A stretch of DNA of 64,000 bases. It comes from Martinezella miluonensis. Lineage in GTDB: Bacteria > Pseudomonadota > Alphaproteobacteria > Rhizobiales > Rhizobiaceae. The translations under genes were made by a program, and so were the position numbers. Shown piece by piece: positions 1 to 10,106 of this stretch. Position 1 is the stretch's first letter. Each line of letters opens with the position of its first letter. The stretch is from assembly GCF_900094545.1 (NCBI RefSeq), contig NZ_FMAH01000004.1, positions 124,001 through 188,000 of the forward strand, given 5' to 3'. A model generated the notes under the pieces. It was not told the DNA's origin, made no database searches, and worked only from the letters and a program-made list of their open reading frames with translations.

Positions 1-539
1 GGGCGCATCAGCAGGATGCGGGCCAGCGCCACGCGCATCTTCCAACCGCCGGAGAGCGCGCCGACATCACCGTCCATCATCTCTTGGCTGAAGCTCAAGC
101 CCGCCAGAACCTCACGGGCGCGGCCCTCGAGCGCGTAGCCGTCCAGCTCTTCGTAGCGCGCCTGCACTTCGCCGTAACGCTCAATGATTTCATCCATTCT
201 GTCGGCCTGATCCGGATCGATCATCGCGGCTTCCAGCTCGCGCAGTTCCGCAGCAACGGCGCTCACGGGGCCGGCACCCTCCATCACTTCCGCAACGGCG
301 CTACGCCCGGACATCTCGCCGACGTCCTGATTGAAGTAACCGATGGTGACGCCCTTATCGACGGAAACCTGGCCCTCGTCGGGCTGCTCCCGTCCGGTGA
401 TCATGCGGAAAAGCGTCGTCTTGCCAGCGCCATTGGGGCCGACGAGCCCGATGCTCTCGCCCCTGTTGAGCGCAGCGGATGCCTCGATGAAGAGGATGCG
501 GTGGCTGTTTTGCTTGCTGATATTTTCGATACGAATCAT
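1..539 (-). CDS. ABC-F family ATPase, N-terminal part (cut by window edge)
   Basis: Reverse-strand reading from the ATG at 539-537 gives about 179 residues without a stop before the window ends. Seen: a Walker A motif GPNGAGKT at residues 34-41, a Q-loop glutamine in GYFNQD (67-72), a charged helical insert at about 95-135, and an ABC signature LSGGWKMR at 162-169. There is no membrane segment in the visible part. The early signature motif and soluble character fit the ABC-F family, whose members carry two fused ATPase domains and act on ribosomes (translation factors or antibiotic-resistance factors) rather than in transport. The second ATPase domain would lie outside the window. Uup- or EttA-like subtypes cannot be told apart from this part. 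The family call is firm and the exact role is open. Confidence 0.9.
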   Translation of the reverse strand, partial: MIRIENISKQNSHRILFIEASAALNRGESIGLVGPNGAGKTTLFRMITGREQPDEGQVSVDKGVTIGYFNQDVGEMSGRSAVAEVMEGAGPVSAVAAELRELEAAMIDPDQADRMDEIIERYGEVQARYEELDGYALEGRAREVLAGLSFSQEMMDGDVGALSGGWKMRVALARILLMR

Positions 540-641
540 GTTTACGCGAGGCCCGGATAAGTTTTCGGCGCCCTTATGCCACGGCTCAGGCGCTCTGTCG
601 CAGCTTTTTGGCCGGAAGATGTGGTCAATGGCAAACTGACG

Positions 642-1640
642 TCAGCCGCGATAAGCAGGCTGCCGCCGTGTCGGTCGCATTCTCCGGAGTATCGGCCGCT
701 CTATATACAGGTAACAGACGATCGCAAAGGCCAGAGAACCCAATGCGATTAATACGGGCTGCGCGGCATGCGGCACGCCGAAGCGGAGCAGCAGCGCCGT
801 GACTAAAATACCGGTCAGCACATGCCAGACGTAGATGGAATAGGACGCGTCCCCGAGGAAATGCAGGAACGCCAGTTTGGGCGCGCCCCGCTCCCGTTCT
901 GCGAAAACAGCGCCTGACAACAACAGCACTGCGGGCACGCCCCAGCGAAGGGCTCGGTCGACATGCGCCAGCAGATCACTCGCCAGCAGCAGTATAAATC
1001 CGACGATCATCAGGCCGATGGCGGCGCCAAACGGCAGCCGGAAGCCCTGTTTCCACAAACGCCCGACGATGATTCCTGCCGCAAATTCCAGAATGACCGG
1101 CTGCGTGAAAACACTGATATAGCCGAGGGGCAGCAGATAATGCGCCATGACCGCAGCCACCAGAGCCACCACCAGGAACCATAGCCGCCTGAACTCCGGC
1201 AAAAACAATGAAATGGAAAAGATGAGATAGAAGAACATCTCGTAGGACAGGGTCCAGCCCTGTTCGACAAGCGGATGCAGCGCCTCATCCTTCGTGACCG
1301 GCAAGAAAAACAGCGAGCCGATCAGATTTCCTATGCTCGAATTCGTGTTGAAGAAGAACTGCGGCTTCGACATGGCGACGGCGAATGTTGCTGCCGTCGC
1401 AATCCAGTAAAGCGGCACTATTCTGCTGAGCCGACGCAGCATGAATTCCTGCGGACCGATCGGTTTCCCCTCGGTCGTAATCCACATGATAAAGCCACTG
1501 ATGACGAAGAATATGTCGACACCCGCTGCGCCGGCCTTGAATTCCAGTCCGTATGCCTCGCTGACATGGAAGCAAAGAACGGAAATTGCGGCGATGGCCC
1601 GCAGATATTGAATGCTCGTGATATCGTTGCCGATCTTCAT
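642..1640 (-). CDS. Acyltransferase family 3 membrane protein (ExoZ/OafA-like)
   Basis: A 332-residue integral membrane protein. The N-terminus carries the family pattern YLRAIAAISVLCFH followed by VDIFFVISGFIMW, with about ten hydrophobic segments along the length. Family members use acyl-CoA donors to O-acetylate sugars of exopolysaccharide, lipopolysaccharide or Nod factors at the inner membrane. The open frame extends upstream to 1766. I chose the ATG at 1640 because a GAGG sequence lies about 8 bases before it and because the family motif starts right after it. It ends about 100 bases before the ABC-F gene and may be read separately. The sugar substrate cannot be told from sequence. The nearest named relative I would expect is the ExoZ succinoglycan acetylase. 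Confidence 0.85.
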   Translation of the reverse strand: MKIGNDITSIQYLRAIAAISVLCFHVSEAYGLEFKAGAAGVDIFFVISGFIMWITTEGKPIGPQEFMLRRLSRIVPLYWIATAATFAVAMSKPQFFFNTNSSIGNLIGSLFFLPVTKDEALHPLVEQGWTLSYEMFFYLIFSISLFLPEFRRLWFLVVALVAAVMAHYLLPLGYISVFTQPVILEFAAGIIVGRLWKQGFRLPFGAAIGLMIVGFILLLASDLLAHVDRALRWGVPAVLLLSGAVFAERERGAPKLAFLHFLGDASYSIYVWHVLTGILVTALLLRFGVPHAAQPVLIALGSLAFAIVCYLYIERPILRRMRPTRRQPAYRG

Positions 1641-2122
1641 GACGGTGCCTCGCGCGACTGGATTGTCATCGCCGACAGCTGGCCGGCAGGGCTTAGCGAT
1701 AGAATGCGTCGAAAGGCCGAGCACCCATGCAGAACGGCTTGGAGGGCACGGCGGACCGAATGTCACCGCGGCAACAATTCCAGTGAAAAGGGATCATTTC
1801 GTGGCCGAAATCGGGCATTTCGGCTGAGAAGCGGTGGCGCCGATCAATCGAGGCTCTCCTTCATGCGCCGGATGCCTACTGATCTGCCGATCGCCCGTAA
1901 AGGGGCTTCGATGTCATCTGCGTATTTCGGGGAAGGCGAAATTTTCCACCCAAAGCGGCAGGTCTTGCTCTTAGCGGTGTCCATTCCGAAGCCGCCGGTG
2001 CATTTGTTTCACTGTTTGTTCTGCAAAGCATTTTCCAGGCGCCGAAACGCCTGGAAAGAGAGTTTTAGCTGAATCGGCCGTCTGCCGATTTTTAGTGCCG
2101 TTCGGTCAATACCTCGGCCGGA
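1641..2122. other. Intergenic stretch between acyltransferase and nrdJ
   Basis: No convincing coding frame here on either strand. An open frame at 1275-2072 on the plus strand is mostly antisense to the acyltransferase and lacks a ribosome site. The only structure I see is the pair of hairpins near 2032-2090, listed separately. Confidence 0.6.
2032..2090 (-). terminator. Two hairpins downstream of nrdJ, probable terminator region
   Basis: Two inverted repeats follow the nrdJ stop on the minus strand. The first (2072-2090) has a 7-bp stem AATCGGC/GCCGATT with a 5-base loop. The second (2032-2057) has a 10-bp stem TTTCCAGGCG/CGCCTGGAAA with a 6-base loop. Neither has a clean T-run in the minus direction, so termination is inferred from position. 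The first has TTT after it on the plus strand. Confidence 0.5.
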
Positions 2123-5100
2123 TCAGCTGCAGCCGCTCGTTGCGCCGCAAGTGTCGCACTTCTCGCAGGTGCCGTTGCGCACCATCGTGAAGTTCTGGCA
2201 CTCGGTGCACATGTTGCCGGTGTAGCCCTGCATGATCGAGCGGGCGCGGCGTTCGGATTCCAGCTTCTTGGCTTCCGTTTTGGCCGTCGCGGCGTCGCTT
2301 GCGGCTTTGTCGGTGAAGAGGCCGGTGGTGGTTTCGTCCGCCAGTTCTTCGGCGATCTCTTCGGCCAGTTCCTTGGCGCGCTCTTCATAATCGCGCTTGA
2401 AGGCGACGACTTCGGAGGTCGAGACGGCACTCGTCGGCTCCAGCTTGCGGACCGTGTTGCCGGCAAAGGCTGTGACGGTTGCAAGCGATGCAGCGCGTGC
2501 CGGGGCGGCCGTTGCCGAACCCTTGACGTCGGCTGCCGGGCGCTCGCCCGATGTCGGAACCAGCGTCGGCTTGTAGCCGCGGGTCAGGCCCTTGGAGACG
2601 ACATCGGCCTTGCCTTCGGACACGCCGCGACCAAGCGCCGTGTTGTTGAAGTCCGAGGTGTCGACATGGGCAAGGTCATGGCGACCGAGATAGGAGATCG
2701 CCAGTTCGCGGAACACGTAGTCGAGGATCGATGTTGCGTTCTTGATGGCGTCATTGCCAGTAACGATGCCGGCCGGCTCGAACTTGGTGAAGGTGAAGGC
2801 GTCGACATATTCCTCGAGCGGCACGCCATATTGCAGGCCGAGCGAGACGGAGATCGCGAAGTTGTTGATGAAGGCGCGCAGAGCCGAGCCTTCCTTGTTC
2901 ATATCAAGGAAGATTTCGCCGAGGCGGCCGTCGTCATATTCGCCGGTGCGCAGGAAGATGGTGTGCCCACCGATCTTGGCCTTCTGGGTGTAGCCCTTGC
3001 GGCGGCCGGGGAGCTTCTCCTGGCTGCGAACGACCTTCTCGATGACGCGTTCGATGATCTTCTCAGTGATGGTGACGGCCTGGGCCGCAGCCGGAGCCTG
3101 CAGGAATTCCTCCAGCGTATCCTCATCATTGTCGTCTTCGATCAGCGAGGCATTCAGCGGCTGGCTGAGCTTGGAGCCGTCGCGGTAGAGCGCGTTGGCC
3201 TTGAGGCCAAGCTTCCAGGAGAGCATGTAGGCGTTCTTGCAGTCCTCGACGGTTGCCTCGTTCGCCATGTTGATCGTCTTGGAGATGGCGCCCGAAATGA
3301 AGGGCTGGGCTGCCGCCATCATGCGGATGTGGCTTTCGACCGAGAGGTAGCGCTTGCCGATCTTGCCGCAGGGGTTGGCGCAATCGAAGACGGCGAGATG
3401 CTCGTTCTTGAGGAACGGTGCGCCTTCCAGCGTCATCGCACCGCAAACATGGATGTTGGCGGCCTCGATATCTTTCTTGGAGAAGCCAAGATGGTCGAGC
3501 AGGTTGAAGCTGATGTCGGCCATCTGCTCGTCGGAAACCTTCAGCGTTCCCTTCAGGAAGTCGGCGCCGAGCGTCCACTGGTTGAAGACGAACTTGATGT
3601 CGAAGGCGCTCTTCAGAGCGGCGTTGACGGCATCGACCTTCTCGGCAGTGAAGCCCTTCGCCTTCAGCGTCGACGGGTTGATGGCAGGAGCCTGGTTCAG
3701 GTTGCCATGGCCCACGGCGTAAGCTTCGATCTCGGCGATCTGGCTTTCGGAATAGCCGAGCGTGCGCAACGCTTCCGGAACGGCTCGGTTGATGATCTTG
3801 AAGTAGCCGCCGCCAGCGAGCTTCTTGAATTTCACCAGAGCGAAGTCCGGTTCGATGCCGGTCGTGTCGCAATCCATGACGAGGCCGATCGTGCCGGTCG
3901 GTGCGATGACGGTGGCCTGGGCATTGCGGTAGCCATGCTTTTCGCCGAGTTCCAGCGCCTTGTCCCAGGCAGCCTTGGCATGAGCGACGAGGTCCTGGTC
4001 CGGATTTTCGGAGTGGATCAGCGCCACCGGATTGACCGACAGGCCCTCATAGCCCGAAGTTTCGCCATAGGCGGCGCGGCGATGGTTGCGAATGACGCGC
4101 AGCATATTCTCGCGGTTCGGCTTGAACATCGGGAAGGTTCCGAGTTCGGATGCCATTTCGGCCGAAGTCGCATAGGCGATGCCGGTCATGATAGCGGTCA
4201 GCGAGCCGGCGATGGCGCGAGCTTCGTCACTGTCATAGGGAATGCCCGACGACATCAAGAGGCCGCCGATATTGGCGTAGCCGAGGCCGAGCGTGCGGTA
4301 TTCGTAGGAAAGCTCGGCGATGCGGCGCGAGGGGAACTGCGCCATCATCACGGAGACTTCGAGAACCACGGTCCAGAGGCGCACGGCGTGCTCGTAGTCG
4401 GCAATGTTGATGCGCTTCGTCGCTGCATCCTTGAAGGTCATCAGGTTCAGCGAAGCGAGGTTGCAGGCCGTGTCGTCGAGGAACATGTATTCCGAGCACG
4501 GGTTGGATGCGCGGATCGGGCCGGCAGCCGGGCTGGTATGCCAGTCGTTCATCGTCGTGTTGAAGTGCAGGCCCGGATCTGCCGATGCCCATGCGGCGTA
4601 GGAGATGGATTCCCACAGGTCGCGGGCCTTCAGCGTCTTGATGACCTTGCCGTCCTTGCGGGCGGTCAGGTTCCAGTCACCGTCATTCTCGACAGCACGC
4701 AGGAAGTCGTCCTTGATGGAAACGGAATTGTTGGAGTTCTGGCCCGATACGGTGAGATAGGCTTCCGAATCCCAGTCCGTGTCGTAGGTCTTGAATTCGA
4801 GATCCTTGTAGCCCTGGCGGGCGAACTGGATGACGCGCTGAACGTAGTTCTCCGGAACCTGGTCCTTCTTGGCGGCGCGGATTTCGCGCTTCAGGGCAGG
4901 GTTCTTGGCCGGGTCAAAGCAATCGTCATTGTCGCCTTCGCAGTTGACGGTCGCCTTCATGATCGCCTTCAGATGCTTGGCGACGATCTTCGAGCCGGTG
5001 ACGAGGGCTGCAACCTTCTGCTCTTCCTTGACCTTCCAGTTGATGTATTCCTCGATATCCGGATGGTCGATGTCGACGACGACCATCTTGGCGGCGCGGC

Positions 5101-5923
5101 GCGTCGTGCCGCCCGACTTGATGGCGCCGGCAGCGCGGTCGCCGATCTTCAGGAAGCTCATCAGGCCAGAGGAGCGGCCGCCGCCGGAAAGCTTCTCGCC
5201 TTCGCCGCGCAGCATCGAGAAGTTCGAGCCGGTGCCCGAGCCGTATTTGAACAGGCGAGCTTCGCGAACCCAGAGGTCCATGATGCCGCCTTCGTTGACG
5301 AGGTCGTCCTCGACCGACTGGATGAAGCAGGCATGCGGCTGCGGATGCTCATAGGCCGACTTAGACTTGGTGAGCTTGCCGGTGAAGGGGTCGACATAGT
5401 AGTGGCCCTGGCCGGGACCGTCGATGCCATAGGCCCAGTGCATGCCCGTGTTGAACCACTGCGGCGAATTCGGCGCGACGCGCTGGGTGGCCAGCATATA
5501 GGCAAGCTCGTCGCAGAAGGCAGACGCGTCTTCTTCCGACGAGAAATAGCCGCCCTTCCAGCCCCAGTAAGCCCAGGTGCCGGCCAGGCGATCGAAAACC
5601 TGGCGCGCATCGGTTTCAGAGCCGGTCTGCTGATCCTTGGGCAGGTTCTTCATGGCCGCATCGTCGGGCACGGAGCGCCACAGGAAGGAAGGAACGTCGT
5701 TTTCTTCGACCTTCTTCAACTTGGCGGGCACGCCGGCCTTGCGGAAATACTTCTGCGCCAGAATGTCGGCGGCAACCTGCGAGAACTGCGCGGGAACGTC
5801 GATGTTTTCGAGACGGAAGACGATCGAACCATCGGGATTCTTGATCTCGCTGGTCGCCTTGCGGAATTCGATATCCGCGTAGGGTGATTGCCCGGCCTTC
5901 GTAAAACGACGTTCGATGCGCAT
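2123..5923 (-). CDS. nrdJ: Adenosylcobalamin-dependent (class II) ribonucleoside-diphosphate reductase
   Basis: A 1266-residue enzyme reducing ribonucleotides to deoxyribonucleotides in the cytoplasm. It uses a B12-derived radical, so it needs neither oxygen nor a separate radical-generating subunit. Seen: GSGTGSN at about 228-234, the finger-loop sequence [11 protein letters not shown] at 474-484 with the Cys-x-Glu active-site pair, a glycine/serine-rich core of the class II type, and a C-terminal zinc-ribbon tail with CTEC, CEKC and CGATSGC. That tail is typical of the long NrdJ form found in alphaproteobacteria. The ATG at 5923 is followed directly by the conserved start MRIERRFTK. The gene stands alone with a long leader containing an NrdR-type box. 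It is probably the main deoxynucleotide source here, and no class I genes appear in this window. Confidence 0.97.
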   Translation of the reverse strand: MRIERRFTKAGQSPYADIEFRKATSEIKNPDGSIVFRLENIDVPAQFSQVAADILAQKYFRKAGVPAKLKKVEENDVPSFLWRSVPDDAAMKNLPKDQQTGSETDARQVFDRLAGTWAYWGWKGGYFSSEEDASAFCDELAYMLATQRVAPNSPQWFNTGMHWAYGIDGPGQGHYYVDPFTGKLTKSKSAYEHPQPHACFIQSVEDDLVNEGGIMDLWVREARLFKYGSGTGSNFSMLRGEGEKLSGGGRSSGLMSFLKIGDRAAGAIKSGGTTRRAAKMVVVDIDHPDIEEYINWKVKEEQKVAALVTGSKIVAKHLKAIMKATVNCEGDNDDCFDPAKNPALKREIRAAKKDQVPENYVQRVIQFARQGYKDLEFKTYDTDWDSEAYLTVSGQNSNNSVSIKDDFLRAVENDGDWNLTARKDGKVIKTLKARDLWESISYAAWASADPGLHFNTTMNDWHTSPAAGPIRASNPCSEYMFLDDTACNLASLNLMTFKDAATKRINIADYEHAVRLWTVVLEVSVMMAQFPSRRIAELSYEYRTLGLGYANIGGLLMSSGIPYDSDEARAIAGSLTAIMTGIAYATSAEMASELGTFPMFKPNRENMLRVIRNHRRAAYGETSGYEGLSVNPVALIHSENPDQDLVAHAKAAWDKALELGEKHGYRNAQATVIAPTGTIGLVMDCDTTGIEPDFALVKFKKLAGGGYFKIINRAVPEALRTLGYSESQIAEIEAYAVGHGNLNQAPAINPSTLKAKGFTAEKVDAVNAALKSAFDIKFVFNQWTLGADFLKGTLKVSDEQMADISFNLLDHLGFSKKDIEAANIHVCGAMTLEGAPFLKNEHLAVFDCANPCGKIGKRYLSVESHIRMMAAAQPFISGAISKTINMANEATVEDCKNAYMLSWKLGLKANALYRDGSKLSQPLNASLIEDDNDEDTLEEFLQAPAAAQAVTITEKIIERVIEKVVRSQEKLPGRRKGYTQKAKIGGHTIFLRTGEYDDGRLGEIFLDMNKEGSALRAFINNFAISVSLGLQYGVPLEEYVDAFTFTKFEPAGIVTGNDAIKNATSILDYVFRELAISYLGRHDLAHVDTSDFNNTALGRGVSEGKADVVSKGLTRGYKPTLVPTSGERPAADVKGSATAAPARAASLATVTAFAGNTVRKLEPTSAVSTSEVVAFKRDYEERAKELAEEIAEELADETTTGLFTDKAASDAATAKTEAKKLESERRARSIMQGYTGNMCTECQNFTMVRNGTCEKCDTCGATSGCS

Positions 5924-6087
5924 AGTCCCAATCCTTATTCGTTGGTACGCGCCAAGGTGAAAGCAAGGCGCAGAAATTCACATTCCAGCATCGCGATTTC
6001 AACGCGCAGCCAGTCTTCAGTCCGCTTTCTGACAGGAGGTGTCACCCGGAGATGGCTTCCTGTATCTTGTGGTGATGGTGGCTGCAA

Positions 6088-6103
6088 ACACTAAATATAG
6101 TAT
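6088..6103 (-). promoter_or_regulatory. NrdR-type box upstream of nrdJ
   Basis: ACACTAAATATAGTAT matches the NrdR operator consensus (aCaCwAwATaTwGtGt, from memory) at 15 of 16 positions. It lies about 165 bases upstream of the nrdJ start. NrdR is the zinc/ATP-cone repressor of ribonucleotide reductase genes. NrdR boxes usually come in pairs about three helical turns apart. A weak partner half-site, TATCTTGT, is visible at 6063-6070, giving a spacing of about 33 bases. Read on the minus strand, the box contains CTATAT, a plausible -10 element, so repression by promoter occlusion is possible. Confidence 0.75.
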
Positions 6104-6577
6104 TAACAGCTTATTGCCGCCAGTCCCCGCATCTGTTTTTTCGGCAGCATCGATATCGGCACAAAAACCCCCGAGGCGGTCACCAGCAATGGTGAAACGC
6201 CTTGAATCCAAATCCGATTTCGAATTGAGAACCAGCCCTTGTAAACCCGCCTGGTTCAGTCGCCGCCGCAACGTCGTCCATTAACTTTGAAAGACCCGAT
6301 TCCGTCAAGGGGTGGTTTGTAATGGATTGCTAACCACAATATCTTGTGGGCTTGCCTGTGGAAACTGGGGAAACGCCAGTAGGGTAAGAGATTCAAGAGC
6401 TTGGGGGAGGGTGCTCGCCCTCCGTGCGATCGCGAATGAAGCATGCGCCTTCACCGCCGGTGTCAAAAACGACAAAATTGTGACCGTGGCCTCAATACCA
6501 TTGGCAGCTTGGCAAAATCATGCCGTCACGCATGATGATTCGCGCGGAAACCCTTGAATCCCGTGCATTCCAGCGGA

Positions 6578-6609
6578 TGCGGCGCCCACTAAATGTAGTG
6601 GGCGCCGCA
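6578..6609. terminator. Perfect 13-bp hairpin downstream of gpt
   Basis: TGCGGCGCCCACT at 6578-6590 and its exact complement at 6597-6609 enclose a 6-base loop. It lies about 85 bases past the gpt stop. There is no T-run on either side, so it may be a factor-assisted terminator, an RNA-stabilising 3' hairpin or a small palindromic repeat. Confidence 0.5.
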
Positions 6610-6693
6610 GCGCCCACGTCTATTAACGTCATAGAGCCATGCTCCGGCAATGCGCACGGAATCACAACTGATTCGCGGCATGAGCCTCCGAGA

Positions 6694-7191
6694 TCAGCCG
6701 CGATGACCCTTGGCGATCGGCTCTTGATAGGTGAAGCCCATGTCCCACGGGAAGTAGATCCAAGTGTCCTGGCTGACTTCCGTGATGAAGGTGTCGATGG
6801 TTGGCACACCCGTCGGCTTGGCGTAGACGCAGGCGAAATGCGCCTTCGGCAGCATGGCGCGGACTTCGAGAGCCGTTTTGCCGGTATCGGTGAGATCGTC
6901 GACAACGAGCACGCCTTCGCCGCCATTGGCAGACAGTTCCGGGGCGATGCCCTTGAGCAGGTTCATTTCGCCCTGGCTGGAATAGTCGTGGTAGGAGGCG
7001 ATACAGACGGTATCGATCAGGCGGATATTGAGTTCGCGCGAGATGATGGCTGCGGGCACAAGGCCGCCGCGCGTTATGCAGACGATCGCCTTGAATTCGC
7101 GGTTAAGGCCAGCAAGCCGCCAGGCAAGCGCGCGGGCGTCTCGATGGAACTGATCCCAGGATACGGGAAAGGCTTTATCGGGCAGGGACAT
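6694..7191 (-). CDS. gpt: Xanthine-guanine phosphoribosyltransferase
   Basis: 165 residues. It salvages guanine and xanthine (and hypoxanthine weakly) by transferring phosphoribose from PRPP. Seen: RGGLVPA at 41-47 and the PRPP-binding loop [13 protein letters not shown] at 94-106, with the two acidic residues of the type I phosphoribosyltransferase fold. Length is close to the E. coli enzyme (about 152). The frame stays open to 7266, but I chose the ATG at 7191 because CGGAGC precedes it and the family N-terminus begins there. It is a stand-alone gene on the minus strand. Confidence 0.92.
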   Translation of the reverse strand: MSLPDKAFPVSWDQFHRDARALAWRLAGLNREFKAIVCITRGGLVPAAIISRELNIRLIDTVCIASYHDYSSQGEMNLLKGIAPELSANGGEGVLVVDDLTDTGKTALEVRAMLPKAHFACVYAKPTGVPTIDTFITEVSQDTWIYFPWDMGFTYQEPIAKGHRG

Positions 7192-7505
7192 GGCAGAAGC
7201 TCCGGGGCATGGAATAATGACGCACCGGCAACACCGGCGACCCTGAGCAGACCCCGCGAAGGGCACGGACCTTGATCCAAGTCCGGAACGCGATCGCCGA
7301 CTGTCTACTTGAACAGGATCTCATCCGGGAAAAGCTACAGGCCTTTCGGGATCATGCTCCTTCGACCGCGTGATCGGTTCCCTGGCGGGAGTTCTGTCAT
7401 CGGTCGCTGCTTTCTGCTGGATTTACTGGCAAAAGGCAATAGCTGCAGTGCAGCGAACCGGTGCACATCCGGACCGGCAGCCGCCCGTTTCGATCTTTAA
7501 GTCGA
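7192..7505. other. Intergenic stretch between gpt and universal stress gene
   Basis: About 310 bases with no supported gene. A 63-codon plus-strand frame (7309-7500) has no recognisable features. The one element of note is the palindromic repeat-like sequence at 7311-7357. Confidence 0.5.
7311..7357. repeat. Degenerate palindromic intergenic repeat (rhizobial type)
   Basis: The sequence has imperfect inverted halves: GGATCTCATCCGGGAAAAGC on one side and GCCTTTCGGGATCATGC on the other. It resembles the short GATCATG...CCGAAAA...TTTTCGG...ATCATGC palindrome that recurs in many rhizobial intergenic regions (from memory). No second copy was found by eye in this window, so the repeat nature is inferred. 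Confidence 0.4.
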
Positions 7506-8351
7506 TCAGCGCGCCAGCAGCGTCATTGCGGTCATAGACTGCAGCAATGTGCGTGTCGTGCCGCCGAAGATCATCTGCCATAGCCAGGAGTGCGTGTAGG
7601 CGCCCATGACCAGCAGGTCGATACTGTCATCGGCAAGGCGGTTTTCGATGACTTGTGATGGCGTCGACTTGCCGCTGCAAGCTGCCATCTCGAACCTGGC
7701 GCGAACACCATGGCGCGTCAGCGCAGCTGCAATCTGGGCACCGGTTTCCTTGGACGGATGCGGGTCCTTTTCATGCGTGCTGACCGAAAGGATCTCGACG
7801 GAATCGGCTGACTTGAGGAAGGGCATGGCATCGAAGGTGGCGCGCGCCGCTTCCTTGGAGCCGTTCCAGGCGATCAGGACACGGCGGATAGGCTTCGGCT
7901 CCTTCAGTATATAGGGGATCAGCAACACAGGCCGACCGCTGTCGAACAGGAAGGTTTCGACATCGACCTGGGAGTCGGCATATTTCGACGGGTCGGGCTG
8001 CACGGCAACCAGCAGATCTGCGCTGCGGGCGGTCTCGACCAAGGGCTCTGTGCCGTAACCGATCGTGCTGGCAAAACTATACCAATCATAGTCGAGACCC
8101 GCGCTCTCCATTTTCCTGCGGAACAGGCGCTCGATTTCGACCGCCTGATTGTGCGCAACATCCTGCAATGCCTGAACTGCGACGGGATCGGGGATCTCCA
8201 TCGGTGCCACGAGCGGCACGGTCGAGACGATTTCCGCATGGAGGCCGACGACATGGGCGCCATGCTCCTTGGCGAGCGCCGCCGCAAACTCGGCAGCGAC
8301 CCGCGTATTGTTGGGATTATCGAGAACGGTCACTATCGTTTTGTAGGACAT
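7506..8351 (-). CDS. Universal stress protein, two tandem UspA domains
   Basis: 281 residues made of two UspA-type halves (about 1-145 and 158-281). The second half carries GAYTHSW followed by FGGTTR, close to the G-2x-G-9x-G(S/T) nucleotide loop but with Thr in place of the second Gly. The first half lacks a clear loop. Tandem Usp proteins of about 280 residues are common in Rhizobiaceae and respond to stress or stationary phase; the molecular role is not known. The start is the ATG at 8351, preceded by GGGAGA. A GTG five codons upstream overlaps that ribosome site and is less likely. No operon partner is evident. Confidence 0.9.
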   Translation of the reverse strand: MSYKTIVTVLDNPNNTRVAAEFAAALAKEHGAHVVGLHAEIVSTVPLVAPMEIPDPVAVQALQDVAHNQAVEIERLFRRKMESAGLDYDWYSFASTIGYGTEPLVETARSADLLVAVQPDPSKYADSQVDVETFLFDSGRPVLLIPYILKEPKPIRRVLIAWNGSKEAARATFDAMPFLKSADSVEILSVSTHEKDPHPSKETGAQIAAALTRHGVRARFEMAACSGKSTPSQVIENRLADDSIDLLVMGAYTHSWLWQMIFGGTTRTLLQSMTAMTLLAR

Positions 8352-8466
8352 GAAGAGATCTCCCACGCGGAAGGGTTGGATCGGATCATGATATCAGCAT
8401 TCCGCTACAAGATAATGCCCAGAATACGTTCCTGGTTCCCCGCAACATGCACGCCGTCGTTGAATG

Positions 8467-9240
8467 TCACGCTTCAGCCGACTGATTTTCCTTGGCTTTC
8501 GATTGCCGGATGGTTTCGATCATTGCGCGCACTTCCGCCGCGACATTTTCAACCAGCTCGGCCGAGCGGCCCCTCACGACGATCTCGGTCGAGAAGAATT
8601 GACCGACGTAGCGCGGGTAGGAGCCGATGCTGGTATCGGGATGCGCCTTCTGGATGAGGCCGAGCGGCGTGCCGATCTCGCCCTCGCCATAGGGGCAGGA
8701 AATGGCGGTCGACAACACCCGCGCGCCGGTCTTAAGCGTCGGGATAACATTGTCGAGCATCGCCTGGAAAACCTGCGGCACGCCGGCCATGACATAGACG
8801 TTGCCGATGTTGAAGCCGGGGGCCGTCGAGACCGGATTGGCGATATGCTTCGATCCCAAAGGCATGCGAGCCATGCGCTGGCGAGCCTCGGTGAACTCCA
8901 TCTCACGCCGGGCATACATTTCGCCCATCAGCCGCATCGCCTCGGCATCGTGCTCGCAGGGCACGCCGAAAGCCTTGGCAATGGCATCAGCGGTAATATC
9001 GTCATGCGTCGGGCCGATGCCGCCTGAGGTGAAGACATAGTCATATTGGCTGCGCAAGGCGTTCAGAGCTGACACGATGGCATCCTCGTCGTCGGCAACG
9101 ATGCGAACTTCCTTCAGGTCGATGCCAGCCAGTAGCAGTACGTCGGCGAGATGGCCGATATTCTTGTCCTTGGTCCGGCCGGAGAGCAATTCGTCGCCGA
9201 TGGCCAGCATGGCGGCTGTGACAATGGTTTCGTTTGACAT
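8467..9240 (-). CDS. CinA-type competence/damage-inducible (MoCF) domain protein
   Basis: 257 residues covering the molybdopterin-binding-like fold of the CinA N-terminal family. Seen: GDELLSGRTKD at 15-25 and TSGGIGPTHDD at 71-81, the two signature loops. The C-terminal nicotinamide-nucleotide amidase half of full CinA is absent, as is usual for the short alphaproteobacterial form. The family may hydrolyse ADP-ribose-type nucleotides, but for the short form the function is not established. The start is the ATG at 9240 (MSNETIV), eight codons inside the longest frame, because of its GGA-containing upstream sequence and the conserved start of the fold. Confidence 0.85.
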   Translation of the reverse strand: MSNETIVTAAMLAIGDELLSGRTKDKNIGHLADVLLLAGIDLKEVRIVADDEDAIVSALNALRSQYDYVFTSGGIGPTHDDITADAIAKAFGVPCEHDAEAMRLMGEMYARREMEFTEARQRMARMPLGSKHIANPVSTAPGFNIGNVYVMAGVPQVFQAMLDNVIPTLKTGARVLSTAISCPYGEGEIGTPLGLIQKAHPDTSIGSYPRYVGQFFSTEIVVRGRSAELVENVAAEVRAMIETIRQSKAKENQSAEA

Positions 9241-9481
9241 GAAGACATCCAGGAAAATGCGCATTGGCGCGTTCGCAAAAAGTTCGAAATAGGTAGCGCT
9301 GTTTACTGCGAATGCAAACGCTCGTTTTCACATCGCCATCAGTGATCGCAAGATGTTGCAAATGAATTCTCGTCTACGCAGAATGAACAGTGCGTTCTGA
9401 GCATGGGGGCTGCTCGGCTGTCGTATCGCTGATAAAACCTAGTGCAACACTTAACGCGTCCAGCAAACAGGAGACGTTCTT

Positions 9482-10081
9482 ATGGCTAAGGTTCTGGTTC
9501 TCTACTATTCCGCTTACGGTCACATCGAGAAGATGGCCTATGCCGTCGCAGAAGGCGCAAAGTCCGCAGGTGCCGAAGTCACCGTCAAGCGCGTGCCGGA
9601 ACTCGTGCCGGAAGAAGTTGCGAAAGCCTCTTACTTCAAGCTCGATCAGGAAGCTCCGATTGCAACGCCGGACGAACTGGCCGAGTACGATGCGATCATC
9701 GTCGGCTCCGGCACCCGTTTCGGCACCGTCGCCTCGCAGATGCGCAATTTCTGGGATCAGACGGGTGGCCTCTGGTTCGCTGGCAAGCTCGTCGGCAAGG
9801 TCGGCTCGGTCTTCACATCGTCCGCGACCCAGCACGGCGGCCAGGAATCGACCATTCTTGGCTTCATCCCAACCTTTTTGCATCAGGGTATGGCCGTTGT
9901 CGGCCTTCCCTATGCTTTCCAGGGCCAGATGGGCACGGAAGAAGTCAAGGGCGGCTCGCCCTACGGCGCTTCCACCATCACCAACGGCGACGGCTCGCGC
10001 CAGCCGTCCGAAATCGAGCTGGAAGCAGCAAAGTATCAGGGCGCCCACGTCGCCAAGATCGCTGCCAAGCTCACTGCTTGA
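9482..10081 (+). CDS. wrbA: NAD(P)H:quinone oxidoreductase, WrbA family
   Basis: A 199-residue flavodoxin-like protein that reduces quinones by two electrons with FMN and NAD(P)H, limiting semiquinone radicals. Seen: an N-terminal FMN phosphate loop [12 protein letters not shown] (8-19), GSGTRFGT in the middle, and a WDQTGGLW segment. The length equals the family norm. A strong ribosome site, AGGAG, lies 9 bases before the ATG. A clean rho-independent terminator follows. The gene has its own promoter region of about 240 bases shared with the divergent CinA-type gene. Confidence 0.95.
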   Translation: MAKVLVLYYSAYGHIEKMAYAVAEGAKSAGAEVTVKRVPELVPEEVAKASYFKLDQEAPIATPDELAEYDAIIVGSGTRFGTVASQMRNFWDQTGGLWFAGKLVGKVGSVFTSSATQHGGQESTILGFIPTFLHQGMAVVGLPYAFQGQMGTEEVKGGSPYGASTITNGDGSRQPSEIELEAAKYQGAHVAKIAAKLTA

Positions 10082-10106
10082 TCTGATCTAACGGAAATCC
10101 GGACGG

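Larger units (their letters stand above)
5924..6693. other. Long intergenic region between nrdJ and gpt
   Basis: About 770 bases without a supported gene. It contains the nrdJ leader with an NrdR-type box (6088-6103) and a strong hairpin downstream of gpt (6578-6609). Open frames of 60-84 codons on both strands have no family likeness and no convincing ribosome site. I looked for a cobalamin riboswitch core upstream of this B12-dependent enzyme and did not find one. Confidence 0.6.

Noticed and set aside
2666..5887. A 1073-codon open frame on the plus strand, opposite nrdJ
   Set aside because: It is a shadow caused by strong third-position GC bias of nrdJ; composition is Asp/Val/Leu/Gly-rich without any motif or ribosome site.
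5924..6300. Cobalamin riboswitch upstream of nrdJ
   Set aside because: No B12-box core or accompanying stems could be found on the minus strand.
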